Shown piece after piece: positions 60,500 to 64,000 of a stretch of 64,000 nt of DNA. The stretch is from assembly GCA_028583405.1 (NCBI GenBank), contig CM053248.1, forward strand, positions 22,065,139-22,129,138, in the 5' to 3' direction. The notes beneath the pieces were generated by a model. That model ran no database searches and was not told the DNA's origin. It saw only the letters and a program-made list of their open reading frames with translations. Made by a program: the position numbers and the translations under genes. The stretch comes from Pogonophryne albipinna. Taxonomy: Eukaryota > Chordata > Actinopteri > Perciformes > Artedidraconidae. Each line of letters starts with the position of its first letter. Position 1 is the first letter of the stretch.

Positions 60500-61985
60500 C
60501 CTCAAGTACATTCTGTACCGGCATTGGCAAGCGACACATTTGAGAGACTCTGAACCCATCCTTTCATTTAAACTACAACTTCAGCAGGGAGGGAGGGGTC
60601 CATGTAGATAGCACATATTTCCAGTAACAACTGATTCCAAAGTTCTGCAGAAACTTGCAGAAAGCATTGTAGCCTCTATCCACACATTAACAAAATGACA
60701 CTGAGATGTCTTTCATTCCTCATCTGGCCTGTCGGAATAGCTTTCAGCTGTGGTTACACACTACAACCAACTACAACATGCCCGCCAACCCCTCCCTTCG
60801 TTGTAGCACAAATCAATGTAACAAGAAACTGGCTCTTCCCATGAGGATGGACAGAGGTGTGTCTGAGGCGAAGAAAGAGACTCACTCAAAATCCATGCAC
60901 AATGCTATTATCACTGACGTGCAAAAACAGAGCATTAAGCCTCATAGTCTTTCATGATGAAAAGCTTCCCATGCACCTTACTCTGCCATCAGATCCTGTC
61001 CATTGGCCCCGTGCGGATGAACGCAGAGCCCATATGTGGCACATAAGCATTCATTGCGCTGCTGTGCACACTCTCCACTGTTGATCAAATGAAAAATGGG
61101 CTTGGCATTTGCGCAGGCGGTGCATCATTGCCAATTCCCAACATAATTGACTCTATTAAAAATGTTGGGATATGAACATACGTGTAAATGATTGCAAAAC
61201 ACCATGGGGGGGGGTTGTTTGTCTATTGCTTTAGACGCAGGATTATAGCATAAAAAGGGATGTCTGGTGCATGTACAGCGATTCCAGACACCGTTTAGGC
61301 CCTCAGATGCAAGAAAGAGGAGAAAGATGCAGAATAACGGGAGTGGAAAAAAGCAAGCCACAATCACATCAAATCAGGCGACACAAAGAAACGAAGCAGC
61401 TGAATTTGACTACATATTAAAGGAAAACATTGCATTATTGTGCCCCTGGGATCCGTAAATAATGAGATAATAAATATTCTGACGGATTAGTCTTGTGACC
61501 GCGCGCAAAGGCGATCTCCGTGAAGCTGGGGCGAGAGGAGGACCTGCGAGAGGAGGAGGATGGAGACATTTTTGTTTTTGCACGGAATGAGGAGGAAAAA
61601 CACGCCATGTCGGTGAAGGGAGGCTCCTGGGGAAATGATGGCTGCAACAAAAACACGTTTCTGTGTTTATTGTAGGTGGAGGATCGATGGAGATGTAGAT
61701 CGCACATGATTTAAATGTAATAAAAACCACCCAAATATGACGGTGCTGGAGGGTGTCTGCTTCCTTTTGATGTTAGAAAAATGCATTTCACTCATGTGCA
61801 TGATATTTCTATAAACGCTCAGAGGCCCAACCTCTCCCACCTCATGCAAAAAATATTAAGTGAGAAGACGAATGCCGATGGAGAATTACGAAGCAGCGTT
61901 GGTCCGCGACTCGCTGCGATGTTACGGTGTGATTCCCTGGCATTGTGTCGGTGAAATAAAGGAAATATGTCGGGTTTCTTCTTAC
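60500..61985. other. mapt: mapt first intron, promoter-proximal part
   Basis: Mostly AT-rich with a poly-G run near 61206. A GC-richer block at 61490-61640 is open on both strands (see findings). No confirmed exon. Confidence 0.5.
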
Positions 61986-62112
61986 CTGAGTGCAGACAGC
62001 AGTGTTGTGTCTTCAGCAGCAGTCGCTCAGCGGGCTCTCAGCTTGTCCTCGCGGTGCAGCGGCTGGCCAGAGGGGGCGCTGTGGAGCGGAGGGCTGGCTG
62101 TGGTGAAATGCA
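61986..62112 (-). other. mapt: mapt noncoding first exon and promoter-proximal CpG-rich sequence
   Basis: On the - strand a GC-rich stretch ends in CTGCACTCAG followed by gtaagaag, an excellent donor. The first coding exon has an acceptor only 18 nt before its ATG, so an upstream noncoding exon is required, as in human MAPT exon 0. This is the only CpG-rich, donor-terminated segment I see upstream. The transcription start was not determined; 62112 is approximate. Confidence 0.6.
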
Positions 62113-63297
62113 ACCTGCTGCTGCACAAAGAGCTGCGACACACGATGATAAACAAAAACACTGTTTATTATATATCCACTTAATATTATATCCAAATCTT
62201 TCATTTCTGGGATATAGTTTCCTTGTTTAAAAAAATCCATTCAGGTTCATTATATGTTTATCAAACAACGTCCATGCACACAAATACATTAATCTAAAAA
62301 AGGAACATGTTAGATTTAGCTGTTAGCTCATTTTCAAACAGTCCCTGTGCAGGTACACACATAACAATATACAAACACTAATAACACGACTACATAGTCT
62401 CTATTGCACTAAGAGTAATAGAGATATTACAAATTAATAAATTAAATTAAATCAGAAATACTTTATCCTGGAGAAACATGGGTTGTGTGGCATTTTGGAA
62501 TAAGAAAATTAAAAGATAAATCATCCAATATATGTATAAACATAAGAAGAAAGAATTTGCAATAACATAAAAACGTTGCATAATTATAATGCATACTAAA
62601 AAAAAAAAAATGTATTCATGTTGTCTCCTTTTGATATCTGTACATATATTGTGGTGGATTGAGATATATTAATATTAATACTATTTGTATTGATATTAAT
62701 GTTATCTATTTATGATCATTAATATTATTAATATTATCATCATCATTATATTACACTTGATATCAGTTGACAGCAAATGTGTGTGATGTTATTTATAGAT
62801 TTTAACAGCACATGGGAGGAAATGCGCCTAAAAAAGCCTGAGAGAAAGATAAACACAGGTTTTTGGGATTTCAAAATAAGAGTTTGTTTTTATGTATCCC
62901 CAAAATGAAGATAGATAAAGCAAAGCTGGGCCCAGCACAGAGATTATGTTATTGAACAGCAACCAACAGAAGTGAGTGACTTAAATAAATCAGAACGCCG
63001 ACCTAATCCACACATAAGAGGAACATACGAACAGGTTAAACCATTTAACAGACAGGATGGACAAACGCAATAACTGGATTAACCACAAATAAACACTAAA
63101 CACACGTTGCTACTAACACAATATTGACCCTTCAAAAATGAAATCTTAAATGACTTGCAAATAAACAAATAAAAAGCTCTCCTTGGCATTTAACGCGGCT
63201 AATTATAACAATTAATCTGTTATGATTTAATGCACAAAAATAGCTGAATGTATATATTCGATAGTACTGTAGGTCATTTTCTTTTTTTTCCTTTAAC
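62113..63297. other. mapt 5' flank
   Basis: AT-rich sequence upstream of the predicted first exon, with a simple ATTAAT-rich run at 62660-62760. No gene seen. Confidence 0.5.
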
Positions 63298-64000
63298 CTT
63301 TATTTAACCAGATAAAAAGCATTGAGATAAAATCTCATTTACGATGCTGACCTGGCCAAGAAGGCAGCAACATTACACATTTGTACACATAACACAGACA
63401 TATAAAATACAGAGAACACAACTAAGTAAACAAAAAACAAAAAACAAAACGAAAAGCAGTCGCTACATTGTGCACATTTGGGACAGTAAGAAAGGTACTA
63501 CTTATTACTGCAAGAGCAGCTGGTGGTAAGGACCTCAGACAACTTCAATTTAAAACAGGCTATAGGGACAAGTGCCGTCAGTTTAAGGCGTGATTGAAGG
63601 CCATTCCAAAACCATGGACCATAATTAAAAAAACTCCTTTTTCCAGCCTCAGTCCGCACAGCAGGAACCTGGAACCGTATCCAGGCACTGGATCTGAGGT
63701 TGTAAGAGTCACAAACTGGAGCAAATCTGGCACATATATACAGTGGAAGCTTACCTAAAATGGCTTTATACAATAATAAAAACCAATGCTGCATCCTACG
63801 CATACTAAGTGAGGACCATCCATTTAGGCTATACAGTTTGCAATGATGAGTCTATAGGATGCATTTGATATATAACGCAGTGCAGCATGGTACAGTGGGT
63901 CAAGTTTGGCCAAAACAGTGGGACAGGAAAATCTATAAATGTTTTTCTTACTGTTCAATAGCAGTTTAGAATCAAGAAGCGCATGCTGTAGCGTGATCAA
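63298..64000 (-). mobile_element. LINE 3' fragment (reverse strand)
   Basis: CCTTTATTTAACCAGATAAA and ATTGAGATAAAATCTC with GACCTGGCCAAGA form the 3' UTR-like part of a fish LINE, by recall. The adjacent frame 63498-63803 reads YNLRSSAWIRFQVPAVRTEA followed by GKRSFFNYGPWFWNGLQ, the style of the C-terminal end of LINE ORF2 proteins. The element continues past the window edge. Confidence 0.6.

Overview
This is a vertebrate, almost certainly teleost (probably percomorph), nuclear window. The evidence is intron-rich genes with GT-AG junctions, two genes that are tail-to-tail neighbours in vertebrates, and intergenic and intronic DNA full of fish-type hAT, piggyBac-like, SINE and LINE copies and (CA)n tracts. 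There are no prokaryotic features, CRISPR arrays or tRNA/rRNA genes that I could see.

Layout. (1) 1-12636 is an intron of kansl1 loaded with nested transposons. (2) 12637-26640, + strand: the last 13 coding exons and the 3' UTR of kansl1 (scaffold of the NSL histone-acetyltransferase complex). The exons join in frame to 624 codons plus stop. The large 5' coding exon lies upstream of the window. (3) 26641-26895: a short gap between the two convergent 3' ends. (4) 26880-62112, - strand: mapt (tau). A noncoding first exon near 62.0-62.1 kb is followed by a 15.6 kb first intron, then sixteen coding exons that join in frame to 734 codons plus stop, and a roughly 2 kb 3' UTR. (5) 62113-64000: the upstream flank of mapt, ending in a LINE 3' fragment.

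The tau gene is the biological highlight. It encodes six microtubule-binding repeats rather than the four of mammals, because the 93-nt exon equivalent to human exon 10 is present three times in tandem, each copy frame-neutral. One copy has Ala at the position of human Pro301. A 717-nt acidic Ser/Thr-rich internal exon occupies the place of the 'big tau' exon 4A. The kansl1 part carries the coiled-coil-like segment, the WDR5-binding (Win-type) arginine motif and the PEHE region that binds the KAT8/MOF acetyltransferase.

The repeat landscape is the second highlight. At least nine hAT-type insertions still have recognisable terminal inverted repeats and 8-bp target duplications (eight perfect, one 7 of 8). 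Several are nested two or three deep. Two nearly identical 1-kb hAT copies lie in opposite orientation at 17.4-18.4 kb and 59.4-60.4 kb and bracket the rest of kansl1 and almost all of mapt. A 27-bp minisatellite of 30 copies in a kansl1 intron is open on both strands but looks noncoding. I found no evidence of a new multi-gene system. Exon calls rest on reading frame, splice signals and recalled family sequence; no search was run.
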